Position numbers and translations under genes: made by a program. A stretch of 64,000 bases of DNA from Paracoccus kondratievae. GTDB taxonomy: Bacteria > Pseudomonadota > Alphaproteobacteria > Rhodobacterales > Rhodobacteraceae. Under the pieces are notes generated by a model. The model did no database searches. It was not told the DNA's origin and saw only the letters and a list, made by a program, of their open reading frames with translations. Below are positions 16,788-26,599 of this stretch, one piece after another. Location: assembly GCF_009301415.1 (NCBI RefSeq), contig NZ_CP045073.1, forward strand, positions 186,001-250,000, in the 5' to 3' direction. Numbering within the stretch: the first letter of the stretch is position 1; each line of letters begins with the position of its first letter.

Positions 16788-17420
16788 TTAGCCAGCGCGC
16801 CGGAAAGTCAGGTTGATGCGGGCCGCGCCGGTCAGCGGGTGACTGCCCGGGCGCAAGGTCAGGATACCGTGCCAGTTCAGCCGCGCCACACCACCCCAGA
16901 CAACGACATCACCGTGATGAAGAGTATGTCTTGCCACCGGATCGCGACGCTCAGGCCCACCGAATTGGAATATCGCGGGCAGACCTAATGAGACCGAGAC
17001 GATAGGGGCGGTCAGATCCGCTTCATCCCGGTCCTGGTGCAAGCCCATCTTGATCCCCGGAACATAGCGGTTGATCAGGCAGGCATCAGGGTGAAAGTCT
17101 GGAAAGCCGGCTTCGGCGGCGGCGGTTTCTGCCAGATTTTGCAGGCTCGGCGGCATTGGAGGCCAAGGTTTTCCGGTCAGCGGGTCCTCGGGTTCATAAC
17201 GATAGCCACGCCGGTCACTGATCCACCCCAGAGCACCACAGTTCGTCATCTCGACCCCGATCTGCTTGCCACCTGGGGTCTGCATGTGGCGGAAGGGTGA
17301 GATTTCGGCGATCCGCAGCACCTCATGATGAATAGCAGGATCAGCCGCGATGCCGCGCAAAATCATCGCATCAGGCGCGATTGGTTCGTTGCGGCGGGTT
17401 CCGAACAGATCTGGCTGCAT
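16788..17420 (-). CDS. alkB: AlkB-like 2-oxoglutarate/Fe(II) dioxygenase, DNA repair
   Basis: Encodes 210 residues. Iron ligands are visible as His128-x-Asp130 (LHQDRDE) and His184 (NWHGI), and the RxxxxxR for 2-oxoglutarate as Arg201 and Arg207 (RINLTFR). The N-terminal nucleotide-recognition lid is present. It reverses alkyl damage (1-methyladenine, 3-methylcytosine) in DNA by oxidative demethylation. It stands alone, without ada, and ends close to the repeat at 16696-16776. Confidence 0.93.
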   Translation of the reverse strand: MQPDLFGTRRNEPIAPDAMILRGIAADPAIHHEVLRIAEISPFRHMQTPGGKQIGVEMTNCGALGWISDRRGYRYEPEDPLTGKPWPPMPPSLQNLAETAAAEAGFPDFHPDACLINRYVPGIKMGLHQDRDEADLTAPIVSVSLGLPAIFQFGGPERRDPVARHTLHHGDVVVWGGVARLNWHGILTLRPGSHPLTGAARINLTFRRAG

Positions 17421-17509
17421 CTCACGCTTTCACGGGGTTGTGGCTTGGCGCTTGACCTGCTCCCCTTGCGGTGGCTTTCAGATAAGGGTCACTGATAGGA
17501 CTTATTACC

Positions 17510-18127
17510 ATGTTGCGCCCCATTGCCGCAATCGCACTTGCACTGTTCTGCGCCCTGCCCCTGACGCCCGTGCAGGCGCAGGACCATGATGCAGCCGAAG
17601 TCGCGCAGATCAAGGACGCCGTGTTCAACGGCCCGGGACTGCCGATGATGGGAAATCCGCAAGGCGATGCGGTGCTTGTCGAGTTTTCGGATTACAATTG
17701 CGGTTTCTGCCGCAAGAACGCCCCACAGGTAGCAGCGTTGCTGAAGGCCGAACCCAAGCTGAAACTGGTGGTGCATGAGATCCCGATCTTTGGCGAGGGT
17801 TCGCGTTTTGCGGCCAAGGCCGCGCTGGCCGCGCAAGCCCAGGGCAAATACCCCGAGTTTCACCGCGCACTAATGGCGATGCGTGGACGGGCCGAAATCG
17901 CCTCGGTTCTGCGTGTGGCGCGCGAGGTCGGGCTGGATGTCGAGAGGTTGCAGCGCGACATGCGCGCACCCGAGATCACCGAGAGAATCGAGCGTTCGCT
18001 GGCGCTGGCCGATGAGATCGGATTAGTCGGCACGCCCAGCTTTATCGCCGGTGACCGGGCAATCTTTGGTTATCTGTCCAAGGACGAACTGGCCGGGCTG
18101 GTCGCCGAGGCGCGCGCCGGGAAATAG
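17510..18127 (+). CDS. DsbA-like periplasmic thiol-disulfide protein
   Basis: Encodes 205 residues with a signal peptide ending near residue 24 (PVQAQ-DHD). The thioredoxin fold has Cys64-Gly-Phe-Cys67 within FSDYNCGFCRKN, and a GTPSF loop with the cis-proline near residue 177. Length and the NYNCxFC context fit the DsbA-like group related to ScsC/BcfH. It likely oxidises or isomerises disulfides in the periplasm. The gene lies 16 bases from the end of trpB, which converges on it. No DsbB or DsbD is adjacent. Confidence 0.88.
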   Translation: MLRPIAAIALALFCALPLTPVQAQDHDAAEVAQIKDAVFNGPGLPMMGNPQGDAVLVEFSDYNCGFCRKNAPQVAALLKAEPKLKLVVHEIPIFGEGSRFAAKAALAAQAQGKYPEFHRALMAMRGRAEIASVLRVAREVGLDVERLQRDMRAPEITERIERSLALADEIGLVGTPSFIAGDRAIFGYLSKDELAGLVAEARAGK

Positions 18128-18143
18128 CGCGCGCCCTTTGGCC

Positions 18144-19376
18144 TTAGGTGCGGATATCGACGCCAAGATGTTTGGCGACGGTAAAGATATCCTTGTCGCC
18201 CCGCCCCGAGAGGTTCACCACCATGATGTGATCCTTGGGCAGGCCGGGCGCAATCTTGATGGCATGGGCGAGCGCATGGCTGGGCTCAAGCGCCGGGATG
18301 ATACCTTCGAGCCGGCACATGGTCTGGAACGCCTCAAGCGCCTCGTCATCAGTGACGCTGACATATTCGGCACGGCCCTTTTCCTTGAGCCAGGCGTGCT
18401 CGGGCCCGATGCCAGGATAGTCGAGACCGGCGCTGATCGAATGACCTTCGAGGATCTGGCCTTCGTCGTCCTGCAAAAGATAAGTCCGGTTGCCATGCAG
18501 CACGCCAGGGCGACCACCGGTCAGGCTGGCGCAATGCTGCATGCGCTCGTCAACGCCCTTGCCGCCGGCCTCGACGCCGATGATGCGGACCGAATCGTCG
18601 TCGAGGAACGGGTGAAACAGCCCCATCGCGTTCGAACCGCCGCCGATTGCCGCCACGAGACTGTCTGGCAAGCGCCCCTCGCCCTCTTGCTCGGCAAGCT
18701 GCCAGCGGGTTTCGCGGCCGATGATGCATTGGAAGTCGCGCACCATGCCCGGATAGGGATGCGGACCGGCAACCGTGCCAATGCAATAGAACGTGTCGCG
18801 CACATTGGTCACCCAATCGCGCAGCGCATCGTTCATTGCGTCCTTGAGCGTCCCGCGTCCCGAGGTCACCGGCACCACCTCTGCTCCGAGAAGTCTCATC
18901 CGGAATACGTTCGGCGCCTGACGCTCAACGTCATGCGCCCCCATGTAAACGATACACTTCAGGCCAAAGCGCGCGCAGACCGTCGCGGTCGCAACACCGT
19001 GCTGGCCCGCTCCGGTTTCGGCAATGATCCGGGTCTTGCCCATACGACGCGCAAGCAGGATCTGACCCAGAACGTTGTTGATCTTGTGGCTGCCGGTGTG
19101 GTTCAGTTCTTCGCGCTTGAGATAGATCCTGGCACCACCCAGCTCTTCGGTCAGCCGGGGGGCGAAGTAAAGCGGGCTCGGGCGACCGACATAATGCTTC
19201 CACAGATCGTCCATCTCGGCCCAAAAGGCGGGATCATCCTTGGCACGCTTGTATTCGGCCTCAAGGTCGAGGATCAGCGGCATCAGGGTTTCGCTGACGA
19301 AGCGGCCGCCGAAGATGCCAAAGCGGCCCTGTTCGTCCGGGCCGTTCATGAAGCTGTTGATGAGATCTTCGGCCAT
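18144..19376 (-). CDS. trpB: Tryptophan synthase beta chain
   Basis: Encodes 410 residues. PLP attaches to Lys98 in [10 protein letters not shown], and a glycine-rich phosphate loop GGGSNAMG follows near residue 240. The start at 19376 is chosen for the GAGGAGAG site just upstream; the frame stays open further upstream but has no better start. TrpB condenses indole with serine. The alpha subunit (trpA) is not next to it. Upstream on the same strand are an inserted GNAT gene and trpF; a 49-base gap separates it from the GNAT gene. Confidence 0.97.
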   Translation of the reverse strand: MAEDLINSFMNGPDEQGRFGIFGGRFVSETLMPLILDLEAEYKRAKDDPAFWAEMDDLWKHYVGRPSPLYFAPRLTEELGGARIYLKREELNHTGSHKINNVLGQILLARRMGKTRIIAETGAGQHGVATATVCARFGLKCIVYMGAHDVERQAPNVFRMRLLGAEVVPVTSGRGTLKDAMNDALRDWVTNVRDTFYCIGTVAGPHPYPGMVRDFQCIIGRETRWQLAEQEGEGRLPDSLVAAIGGGSNAMGLFHPFLDDDSVRIIGVEAGGKGVDERMQHCASLTGGRPGVLHGNRTYLLQDDEGQILEGHSISAGLDYPGIGPEHAWLKEKGRAEYVSVTDDEALEAFQTMCRLEGIIPALEPSHALAHAIKIAPGLPKDHIMVVNLSGRGDKDIFTVAKHLGVDIRT

Positions 19377-19425
19377 GGCTCTCCTCGGGCGTGGTCGGTG
19401 AATAGGCGGGCAAAAGAAAATCCCG

Positions 19426-19878
19426 TCAAAGGGATTTCTTATATCCGATATGAGAGGGGGTAAAGCCGAGCCCGTCATAGAAGCGATGAGCATCGCTGCG
19501 GCGGCGGTTCGTGGTGAACTGCAAAAGCGTACAGCCCGCCACCCGCGCGCGGCTTTCGGCATCGCCGATCAGGGCCGCGCCGATTCCCTGCCCACGCAGA
19601 GCCGAACTCACCCGCACACCCTCGATCTGAGCGCGGCGGGCAGCGGAAAGCGATAGACCCGAGATATAGGTAATCTGGTAGCAGGCGACCACCTCGCCGC
19701 CATACACCCCGACGATCAGTTGATTCGCGCCCTCGGCCCGCATCGCCTCCCATGCTGTGAAATAGGGGGTAAGATCGGCGCTTTCACGGTCCCTGCCCAG
19801 CATGTCATCGCGCAAAAGCGCGACCACTGCGGGAACATCTTCGCGGTGTGCCTCACGGAAGGTGACTCCGCCGCTCAT
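19426..19878 (-). CDS. GNAT family N-acetyltransferase inserted in the trp segment
   Basis: Encodes 150 residues with GNAT layout: N-terminal [22 protein letters not shown], a central [12 protein letters not shown] strand, an acetyl-CoA loop in [16 protein letters not shown] and a C-terminal [18 protein letters not shown]. It overlaps trpF by four bases (ATGA), so it is translated with trpF and read through toward trpB. In related genomes trpF and trpB are commonly neighbours, so this gene looks like an insertion. The acceptor substrate is unknown; small-molecule acetylation is likely. Confidence 0.85.
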   Translation of the reverse strand: MSGGVTFREAHREDVPAVVALLRDDMLGRDRESADLTPYFTAWEAMRAEGANQLIVGVYGGEVVACYQITYISGLSLSAARRAQIEGVRVSSALRGQGIGAALIGDAESRARVAGCTLLQFTTNRRRSDAHRFYDGLGFTPSHIGYKKSL

Positions 19879-20522
19879 AGGATCGGCGCTGTGGCGCGGG
19901 CGATAAAGCGGCGAATGCGATCGGGGTCCTTGACGCCCGGCGCGCTTTCAACGCCTGAAGAAACATCGACACCCTGGGCGCGGGTCAGCCTGATCGCCTC
20001 GGTCACATTCTCGGGCGTCAGGCCGCCAGCAAGCAGCCAGGGCTTAAGCATCTGGCGTCCGACCAGCAACCGCCAATCAAAAGCAAGACCATTCCCGCCC
20101 GGCAGCACCGCATCCTTGGGCGCCTTGGCGTCGATCAGCAGCATGTCCGAAACCAGACCATAGTCCCAGATCCGGTCAAGGTCCTGCGGCCCCGAAACAC
20201 CAATCGCCTTCATCACTGGCAGACCGGTGCGGGACCTGACCCCGGCCACACGGTCGGGGGATTCGCTACCATGCAACTGGATCAGGTCCAGCGGCACATG
20301 AGCAAGCACCCGATCAAGCGCCGCATCATCGGGATCGACGAACAGTCCGACTTTGGCCACCCCCATCGGCACCTGTACGGCCAAAGCGGCGGCCGCCTCG
20401 GGCGTTACATGGCGCGGGGATTTCTCAAAAAAGACAAAGCCGACATAGCGCGCGCCAGCCTCAATGGCGGCGGCGAGTCCCTCGGCTTCGGTCAGGCCGC
20501 AGATCTTGACGGATACGCCCAT
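19875..20522 (-). CDS. trpF: Phosphoribosylanthranilate isomerase
   Basis: Encodes 215 residues starting VSVKICG with the family's first catalytic cysteine, and DLIQLHGSES and DVSSGVES loops typical of the beta/alpha barrel. It carries out the Amadori rearrangement in tryptophan biosynthesis. The start at 20522 follows the LapA-like gene's stop by four bases. Earlier in-frame ATGs would lie inside that gene. It overlaps the GNAT gene downstream. trpA and trpC are elsewhere. Confidence 0.95.
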   Translation of the reverse strand: MGVSVKICGLTEAEGLAAAIEAGARYVGFVFFEKSPRHVTPEAAAALAVQVPMGVAKVGLFVDPDDAALDRVLAHVPLDLIQLHGSESPDRVAGVRSRTGLPVMKAIGVSGPQDLDRIWDYGLVSDMLLIDAKAPKDAVLPGGNGLAFDWRLLVGRQMLKPWLLAGGLTPENVTEAIRLTRAQGVDVSSGVESAPGVKDPDRIRRFIARATAPIL

Positions 20523-20526
20523 CGGA

Positions 20527-20928
20527 TCAGCGCGGCGCGGGCAGGGTCGTTGCGGCTGCGGCCGGTGTGGCGGGCTGGTGCGACGGCTCATCAAGGATCG
20601 CCAGCACCTCATCGCGCGGCGCGGCATGGGTGCGACGCAGATCGCCTACCTCACGCTGCAACTGCGCCAGATTCTGCGCGCGGCGGTTCGATTCGGCCCG
20701 CAAACGCGCCTCGCGCAGCCACTCCCAGACAAGGCCAACCAGCACGCCAAAGACCATCGCAAGGAACAGCGCCACAAAGGCCGGCATGGTCAACGACCAG
20801 GTGCCACCGGTAAAGCGGGCGAATTGCGCGGGCAGCAGGCTGACAGTCACCGGCTCACGGTTGGCTGCAGCAAGCAGCATCAACACGAGGGCCAGTACGA
20901 CGAAAAAGGAAATCCGGATCACGCGCAT
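20527..20928 (-). CDS. LapA-domain small membrane protein
   Basis: Encodes 133 residues. Two membrane segments (about 5-22 and 48-70) with an acidic-to-basic switch between; after them comes a coiled-coil stretch rich in Arg, Glu and Leu (about 72-105) and a Pro/Ala tail. This is the LapA layout (lipopolysaccharide assembly protein A). Its place between ihfB and trpF is standard in alphaproteobacteria. LapA acts at the inner membrane with LapB in controlling LPS synthesis in enterics; in this group that role is by analogy only. Confidence 0.85.
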   Translation of the reverse strand: MRVIRISFFVVLALVLMLLAAANREPVTVSLLPAQFARFTGGTWSLTMPAFVALFLAMVFGVLVGLVWEWLREARLRAESNRRAQNLAQLQREVGDLRRTHAAPRDEVLAILDEPSHQPATPAAAATTLPAPR

Positions 20929-20967
20929 GCCTTGAACCCCCGAAAAGATTGTCGCCGGCAATCTGGC

Positions 20968-21255
20968 CTATTCGGAGGAGCCGTTCAACCGTTCGCGCAG
21001 CAGTTTGCCAGTCTTGAAGAAGGGGACATGCTTTTCATCGACGCTGACCGCCTCTCCGGTACGGGGGTTACGGCCCTGACGCGCCTCGCGTTTTTTCACG
21101 GAGAATGCGCCAAACCCACGCAGTTCGACCCGGTCGCCACGCGCCATCGCCTCGATGATCTCCTCGAAGACCGTGTTGACGATCCGTTCAACGTCGCGCT
21201 GGAACAGATGGGGGTTTTCTTCTGAGATTTTCTGGATCAGTTCGGATCGGATCAT
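20968..21255 (-). CDS. ihfB: Integration host factor beta subunit
   Basis: Encodes 95 residues of the HU/IHF family. The arm region [22 protein letters not shown], with the proline that intercalates into DNA, is clear (residues 49-70). The beginning [17 protein letters not shown] and the end fit IhfB, not HU. IHF bends DNA sharply at specific sites and acts in recombination, transcription and replication. It lies immediately downstream of rpsA in the usual alphaproteobacterial order. Confidence 0.96.
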   Translation of the reverse strand: MIRSELIQKISEENPHLFQRDVERIVNTVFEEIIEAMARGDRVELRGFGAFSVKKREARQGRNPRTGEAVSVDEKHVPFFKTGKLLRERLNGSSE

Positions 21256-21401
21256 TGCGGTTCCTGAATCTGGTGTTCCAACAGCTTCCTGCCGCCTGTG
21301 CCTGGATCAGACATCACGGCATTCAATCTCAGAACGCCTGGCGGCCGGTTTGGTTGCGTCCTTTCAAGACTTTATCGTTCATTCGGCAGATATGCGCAAT
21401 G

Positions 21402-21432
21402 AAAAGCGCCCCCGGAGCGATCCGGGGGCGCA
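21402..21432 (-). terminator. Terminator after rpsA
   Basis: GCGCCCCCGGA / TCCGGGGGCGC, an 11-bp perfect stem with a 4-base loop, followed on the minus strand by TTTTC. It lies 31 bases past the rpsA stop and before the ihfB promoter region. Confidence 0.85.
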
Positions 21433-21462
21433 ATGAATGGCCATCTATGGCCTGTATCGGTC

Positions 21463-23142
21463 TTAGTTGCGGCCTTTGAGGGCGGCACCCAGGATATCGC
21501 CCAGCGAAGCGCCCGAATCCGAGCTGCCATACTGTTCGACGGCTTCTTTTTCTTCGGCGATTTCGCGCGCCTTGATCGACAGGCCCAGACGGCGGGTCTT
21601 GGTGTCGATGTTGGTGACGCGGACATCAACCTTGTCGCCAACCTGGAAGCGTTCGGGGCGCTGGTCCTGACGGTCGCGGGCGAGGTCCGAACGACGGATG
21701 AAGGACTTCATGCCGTTGTATTCGACCTCGATGCCGCCATCTTCGATCGCCGTCACGGCGACGGTGATGACCGAGCCACGCTTGACGCCTTCGACAGCCT
21801 CGGCCATCGCGTCGTTTTCAAGCGCTTTGATCGAGAGCGAGATGCGCTCTTTCTCGATGTCAACTTCCTGAACGACGGCTTTCACCACATCGCCCTTGCG
21901 GAAGTCCTGGATGGCTTCCTCGCCGCGGGTATCCCAGCTGATGTCCGAAAGGTGGACCATGCCGTCGATATCGCCTTCGAGGCCAACGAACAGACCGAAT
22001 TCGGTGATGTTCTTGACTTCGCCTTCGATGACGGTGCCGACCGGATGGGTTTCGGCAAAGACTTCCCACGGGTTGCGCATGGTCTGCTTGAGACCCAGGC
22101 TGACGCGACGCTTGGCTTCGTCGATCTCCAGCACCATGACGTCGACTTCTTGCGAGGTCGAGACGATCTTGCCGGGATGGACGTTTTTCTTGGTCCAGCT
22201 CATTTCCGAAACGTGGACCAGGCCCTCGACACCGGCTTCCAGCTCGACGAAGGCGCCGTAGTCGGTGATATTGGTCACACGGCCAGTGTGAACCGAACCG
22301 ATCGGGAATTTGTCGGCAACGGTATCCCACGGGTCGGCCTGAAGCTGTTTCATGCCCAGGCTGATGCGGTGGGTTTCCTTGTTGATCTTGACGACCTGAA
22401 CCTTGACGGTCTCGCCGATCGACAGGATCTCGGACGGGTGGTTGACGCGGCGCCAGGCCATGTCGGTAACATGCAGCAGGCCGTCAACACCGCCCAGATC
22501 AACAAAGGCACCATATTCGGTGATGTTCTTGACAACACCCTCGACGGTCTGACCTTCGCTGAGGTTGGCGATGACCTCGGCGCGCTGTTCGGCGCGGCTT
22601 TCTTCCAGAATGGCGCGGCGCGACACGACGATGTTGCCACGGCGGCGATCCATTTTCAGGATCTGGAAGGGCTGCTTCAGACCCATCAGCGGGCCGGCGT
22701 CACGCACCGGGCGCACATCGACCTGGCTGCCCGGCAGGAAGGCCACGGCACCGCCCAGATCAACAGTGAAGCCACCCTTGACGCGACCAAAGATAGCGCC
22801 TTCGACGCGCTCTTCCGCAGCATAGGCTTTTTCCAGACGATCCCAGGCTTCTTCGCGGCGAGCTTTCTCGCGGCTGATGCTGGCTTCGCCACGGGCGTTC
22901 TCGACGCGATCCAGATAGACCTCGACTTCGTCGCCGACGGCAATGCTCGGCGCTTCGCCGGGATTTGCAAATTCTTTCAGATCGACGCGGCCTTCCATCT
23001 TGTAGCCGACATCGATGATGGCCTGGCCCGCCTCGATGGCGATGACCTTGCCTTTGACGACCGAGCCCTCTTCGGGCGTGTCGATGGTGAGGCTTTCGTT
23101 CAGGAGGGCCTCGAATTCCTCCATGGTCGCTTTAGCGCACAT
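21463..23142 (-). CDS. rpsA: 30S ribosomal protein S1
   Basis: Encodes 559 residues. Six S1 RNA-binding domains, each with a GxVxxI..YGAFV or GLFV pattern, run from about residue 20 to 520, followed by a short acidic tail ending in ALKGRN. The start at 23142 follows an AAGGAAA stretch about 12 bases upstream; the MEEFEALLNES stretch matches standard alphaproteobacterial S1 starts, with an alternative ATG at 23124. S1 recruits mRNA to the ribosome. A terminator hairpin follows the gene. Confidence 0.98.
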   Translation of the reverse strand: MCAKATMEEFEALLNESLTIDTPEEGSVVKGKVIAIEAGQAIIDVGYKMEGRVDLKEFANPGEAPSIAVGDEVEVYLDRVENARGEASISREKARREEAWDRLEKAYAAEERVEGAIFGRVKGGFTVDLGGAVAFLPGSQVDVRPVRDAGPLMGLKQPFQILKMDRRRGNIVVSRRAILEESRAEQRAEVIANLSEGQTVEGVVKNITEYGAFVDLGGVDGLLHVTDMAWRRVNHPSEILSIGETVKVQVVKINKETHRISLGMKQLQADPWDTVADKFPIGSVHTGRVTNITDYGAFVELEAGVEGLVHVSEMSWTKKNVHPGKIVSTSQEVDVMVLEIDEAKRRVSLGLKQTMRNPWEVFAETHPVGTVIEGEVKNITEFGLFVGLEGDIDGMVHLSDISWDTRGEEAIQDFRKGDVVKAVVQEVDIEKERISLSIKALENDAMAEAVEGVKRGSVITVAVTAIEDGGIEVEYNGMKSFIRRSDLARDRQDQRPERFQVGDKVDVRVTNIDTKTRRLGLSIKAREIAEEKEAVEQYGSSDSGASLGDILGAALKGRN

Positions 23143-23305
23143 ATATGATACAGTTTCCTTTACGATCATTGCTGGCCATGCGGTTGGCTCCGCCGGTCTT
23201 TTTGTAGACGCCGGGATAAGCGCAAAGGGTCGCGGCATACGCCCGACCCTGTTGAAGCAGCCTGTTCTGGCCCCATCACTTATCCTGACGGGCGCGATAT
23301 AGCCT

Positions 23306-24385
23306 TCATTCGGCTTTGTGGCAAGCGTCGAGGCCCTTAAAACTCGCGCGAATTTCCCTATCAAGCAGCGCAACCAGCTCTGCTGCAGGCATCGCACGGG
23401 CACGGAAAGCGCCCGTCCCGGCCCATTGAGCGGCATAATCCGACCCGCCCGCCAGCGCATGCAACCGCTTTGACGCGTCATAGACGATCGGATAGTCAGG
23501 CAGCGTCGGCGCCGCTGCCTTGCGCCCCAATTCGGTCAGCCGGTTGGCAATCCCGCGCGCCGGACGGCCTGAAATCGCCCGTGTCATTACCGTATCGCCG
23601 GGTTTCGCCGAACCCAGCCGGGCACGATAGGCGTCATTCGCGGCCGCTTCCGGACAGGCCACGAAAGCCGTGCCCATCTGCACTGCAGCTGCCCCGGCTG
23701 CTAGGAAACGCGCAGCCTCATGCCCGTCCATGATCCCGCCTGCGGCAATGACCGGCAAGCCAAGGTCTAGCAGGTCATGCAGTAATGCCTGGGTGGTCTG
23801 CTGCGCGTCAGGCCCATCAGGGTCAAAGATACCGCGGTGGCCCCCTGCCTCATATCCCTGAGCGACGATCAGATCGAGCCCGGCTGTACGGATCGCCAGC
23901 GCCTCGGCACGCGAGGTTGCGGTCGCGGCAAGCGTCGCGCCGCTGTCGCGCAATGCGGTGATGCGGTCGGCCGAGGGCAGACCAAAATGAAAGCTGACTA
24001 CAGCCGGACGCGCCTCAAGCACCGCGCCCAGCATCTCATCATCCTCAAGAAAGCTGCGATAGATCTCTTCGATCCGGGCCGGTGGCTCCGCCCCGAAACG
24101 GCGAAACTCGGGCGCAAGATAGTCAAGCCATGCTGTCTCTCGTGCCGGATCGGCCTTGGCGGGACGGTGGCAAAACAGATTGACACCGTACCGGTTCGAG
24201 CCCAGCCGTTCACACGTTTCAGCCATCATCGCAGCAGCCTGCCCGGCATTCGAGGCCCCCAGCCCCAGCGAACCCAGCCCCCCTGCCCGGCTGACCTCAG
24301 CGGCAAGGTGCGGCGTGGCAGTGCCCGCCATCGGTGCCTGAATGACCGGAACGGTCAGATCAGGCAGCTGAAAACGCGCGCTCAC
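23306..24385 (-). CDS. Nitronate monooxygenase-family flavoprotein
   Basis: Encodes 359 residues. FMN-dependent TIM barrel of the NPD/NMO family: QAPMAG near the start (residues 16-21), catalytic His183 in EAGGHRG, and AAGGI and [11 protein letters not shown] loops for the FMN phosphate. These enzymes oxidise alkyl nitronates to carbonyl and nitrite. It starts inside the stop of cmk (ATGA overlap) and has a 163-base gap to rpsA. In many relatives cmk and rpsA lie next to each other, so its presence in this spot is a local addition. The natural substrate is not known. Confidence 0.88.
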   Translation of the reverse strand: MSARFQLPDLTVPVIQAPMAGTATPHLAAEVSRAGGLGSLGLGASNAGQAAAMMAETCERLGSNRYGVNLFCHRPAKADPARETAWLDYLAPEFRRFGAEPPARIEEIYRSFLEDDEMLGAVLEARPAVVSFHFGLPSADRITALRDSGATLAATATSRAEALAIRTAGLDLIVAQGYEAGGHRGIFDPDGPDAQQTTQALLHDLLDLGLPVIAAGGIMDGHEAARFLAAGAAAVQMGTAFVACPEAAANDAYRARLGSAKPGDTVMTRAISGRPARGIANRLTELGRKAAAPTLPDYPIVYDASKRLHALAGGSDYAAQWAGTGAFRARAMPAAELVALLDREIRASFKGLDACHKAE

Positions 24386-24966
24386 GCGCCAGCCTCTTTC
24401 GCGCAGGTGATGGCGCGGGTCACGGCGTCGTCAATGCTCATTTCGCTGGTATCCAGCAACACCGCATCTGGTGCCGGGCGCATTGGCGCCACGGCGCGGG
24501 CGGCATCGCGGGCGTCACGTTCGCGCAGCTCACGCAGCATCTGCTCCTCATCCGCGCCCAGCTCCATTGCCCGGCGGCGGGCACGGATCTCATCATTTGC
24601 GGTTACGTACAGCTTTAGCTCGGCATCCGGGCAAATCACCGTGCCAATATCGCGGCCATCCAGCACCGCGCCGGGCTCACTGCGGGCAAAGCGGCGCTGG
24701 AATTCCACCAACGCGGCGCGCACCTCGGGGATCGCAGCAACACGGCTTGCAGCCTGCCCGGCCCTGGCACTGCGCAGATCATCGCGCGCCAGATCATCGG
24801 GCGTCAGACTGCGGGCGGCAGCGACCGGATCGCCACCTTTCGCCCCAACCGCGCGATAAAGCAGCCCGGTATCAAGATGGGCAAAGCCGAAATGATGCGC
24901 AAGAGCGCGCGCAATAGTCCCCTTGCCCGAGGCGGCAGGTCCGTCAATGGCGATGGTAAAGGGCAT
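24382..24966 (-). CDS. cmk: Cytidylate kinase
   Basis: Encodes 194 residues. Walker A at 8-16 (GPAASGKGT), [13 protein letters not shown] near residue 95, and a lid/CMP-binding segment [12 protein letters not shown]. The start at 24966 gives the standard [14 protein letters not shown] beginning; further upstream the frame is open but lacks family similarity. It phosphorylates CMP and dCMP. aroA, its usual upstream neighbour, is absent here; a 690-base gene-poor stretch and accessory DNA follow instead. Confidence 0.96.
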   Translation of the reverse strand: MPFTIAIDGPAASGKGTIARALAHHFGFAHLDTGLLYRAVGAKGGDPVAAARSLTPDDLARDDLRSARAGQAASRVAAIPEVRAALVEFQRRFARSEPGAVLDGRDIGTVICPDAELKLYVTANDEIRARRRAMELGADEEQMLRELRERDARDAARAVAPMRPAPDAVLLDTSEMSIDDAVTRAITCAKEAGA

Positions 24967-25656
24967 CTGTCCTCGGCGTCTGACAGCGGAAGAGGTGACC
25001 CGGCCCTGCCTCGCACCCGGCCCTATAAGGCCAGAGAACCGCCGCTCCATACCGTCGCGACCGAAGCAACCGCCGGACGGCTGCCCGTCCGCAACTGGAT
25101 CTTGGTGCCGGTTACGAGATCGAACAGGCGGCCTTCTGACCAGAGAACCAGCAGACAGGACGCTAACTCGGCGCAACCGGCAGGTTTTTCCTGCAGACGA
25201 AACGTAAACGAATCGTGAGCTCGGAGCGGCAGATTATCACCCCGGACTATCCCCGCAAGATCGCGCCGGGACGTGTCCGCCCGAGAGGCAGTCTCGATCC
25301 CAGGGAATGTCGCTGTTTTCAGCGCAGGATCCCGGCTGGCTGCGCCTGTTCAGGTCAGGAAAGAAAATAACGGCAGCGCGAGGGTTAAGATTTGCAGTCA
25401 CCGCCCAGGCACATCATCCTAAAGTATGAGTTGTATAAATTGTGCAAAACTGACCAAATGCAATCTGTAGTTAAATGGTAGTATGTTATTCCCTTGCACG
25501 GGCGGTCCTTCGGGACCGCCCGTTACGGTTTCGGGCAGATCCCTTTCCATTTGAAAGGAGCGGTCACTGGCAGCTTTCCGCCATCGCCCGGATTCGTGAT
25601 GCAACCGATCGCGACTTTGAAAGTATATCCTCCACAAGCTCCCATGGAGGACCAAG
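24967..25656. other. Gene-poor stretch upstream of cmk; boundary of the accessory segment
   Basis: 690 bases. The first part, up to about 25.2 kb, carries the cmk promoter; small frames on either strand lack coding character. From about 25.4 kb it becomes AT-rich and holds a strong hairpin at 25498-25523 and the leader of the next gene. Nothing else recognised. Confidence 0.4.
25498..25523 (+). other. 11-bp hairpin with UUCG loop in the leader of the histidine-rich protein gene
   Basis: ACGGGCGGTCC-TTCG-GGACCGCCCGT is a perfect 11-bp stem with a stable UUCG tetraloop. There is no T-tract after it, so it is unlike a plain terminator. It lies 134 bases before the start codon at 25657 and could be a leader structure or the terminator of lost DNA. 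Confidence 0.5.
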
Positions 25657-26077
25657 ATGAAGCTGGCACCTATCCTTATCAGCGCCCTGACTATTGCCGT
25701 GTTCAGCACCCCCCCCGTCACTGCAGACCCCGGCCGCGGGCACGGTAAAGGCCGGCACACCCATCATCACAAGCATGACGAGCATAAGGGCGGACACCGC
25801 ACGCATGCCCGCTATGTTGCCGACTGCCCCCCCCGGTCTGGCCAAGAAAAGCCCGGCCTGCATTCCTCCGGGGCAGGTTGGCAAACGCTATGGTACCCGC
25901 ATTGGCGATACGCTGCGTGTCCGTGATTACATGCTGATCCGCGACCTTGATCGCTACGGTTTGGAGCAGCGCAGAGGCTGGAACTACTACCGCGACGATG
26001 GCCGGATCTATCGCGTCGACAGCGGCACGCGGAAAATCCTCGCAGTGCTGAATCTGATCGACGCCTTTGCGAACTGA
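25657..26077 (+). pseudogene. Histidine-rich secreted protein, frameshifted in a poly-C tract
   Basis: The first frame, from the ATG at 25657 (GGAGGA-type site upstream), encodes a signal peptide (SALTIAVFSTPPVTADPG) and a histidine-rich stretch (HTHHHKHDEHKG). At the eight Cs at 25827-25834 the similarity moves to another frame, which continues as LAKKSPACIPPGQVGKRYG and ends IYRVDSGTRKILAVLNLIDAF at 26077. Removing one C joins the two. The joined protein resembles small secreted proteins with CPPGLAKK repeats, possibly metal-binding. A second run of eight Cs is at 25709-25716. Either a broken gene, a phase-variable one, or a sequencing error. Confidence 0.65.
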
Positions 26078-26294
26078 TCCGGAGCGCCACGCCCTGCAAC
26101 CGACATCGCCCCGCCGCAAACGCGGGGCATGAAAACAACATATGGCGACACCATCTTCACCATAAGCGGCGAGGAAACCCTTTGGGTCAGCGACGTGACT
26201 GGCGTGGGACAGGCTGGTGGCGTCGGTCTGCCGCCGAGGTTCCATGCCTGCGACTAGTTCTGCGCCTGTGTCCGGGGCTGATAGCTTACAGTTG

Positions 26295-26599
26295 GTGAAG
26301 GCTGCGATCGAACGTTTCGACGGTGCGCCGATAGTGAGCACCACCGGTGGTCGGATGAGTTCAAGGCGCAAGCAGGCGCGGCGACACTGGGGCCGGGTAT
26401 GAACGTTTCGGCGCTGGCGCGCCGTCTGGGAATTTCGCCGCCGCAGCTGTTCGGCTGGCGCAAGACCTTTCTGAAGAAGCAGGAAGCAGACATCACGGCG
26501 GGCACACCAACACCGATGGTGGAGATCGTGGTGGGCGAGGTGTTGACCCGAGTCGGTGCCGAGCTTCGCCGTATCCTGCTTGCGTTACGCTCGACATGA
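26295..26599 (+). pseudogene. IS66 TnpA (Orf1) remnant
   Basis: Starts near GTG 26295 (KAAIERFDG), shifts frame around 26345 to give RWSDEFKAQ, then GMNVSALARRLGISPPQLFGWRK, an IS66 OrfA helix-turn-helix, and a C-terminal VEIVVGEVLTRVGAELRRILLALRS. It overlaps tnpB by four bases. About 100 residues joined; a few gaps relative to intact Orf1 are likely. Confidence 0.65.

Noticed and set aside
18051..19463. Long + strand frame opposite trpB
   Set aside because: Antisense to trpB, which is unmistakable.
21433..23148. 571-residue + strand frame opposite rpsA
   Set aside because: Repetitive because S1 domains repeat; antisense shadow.
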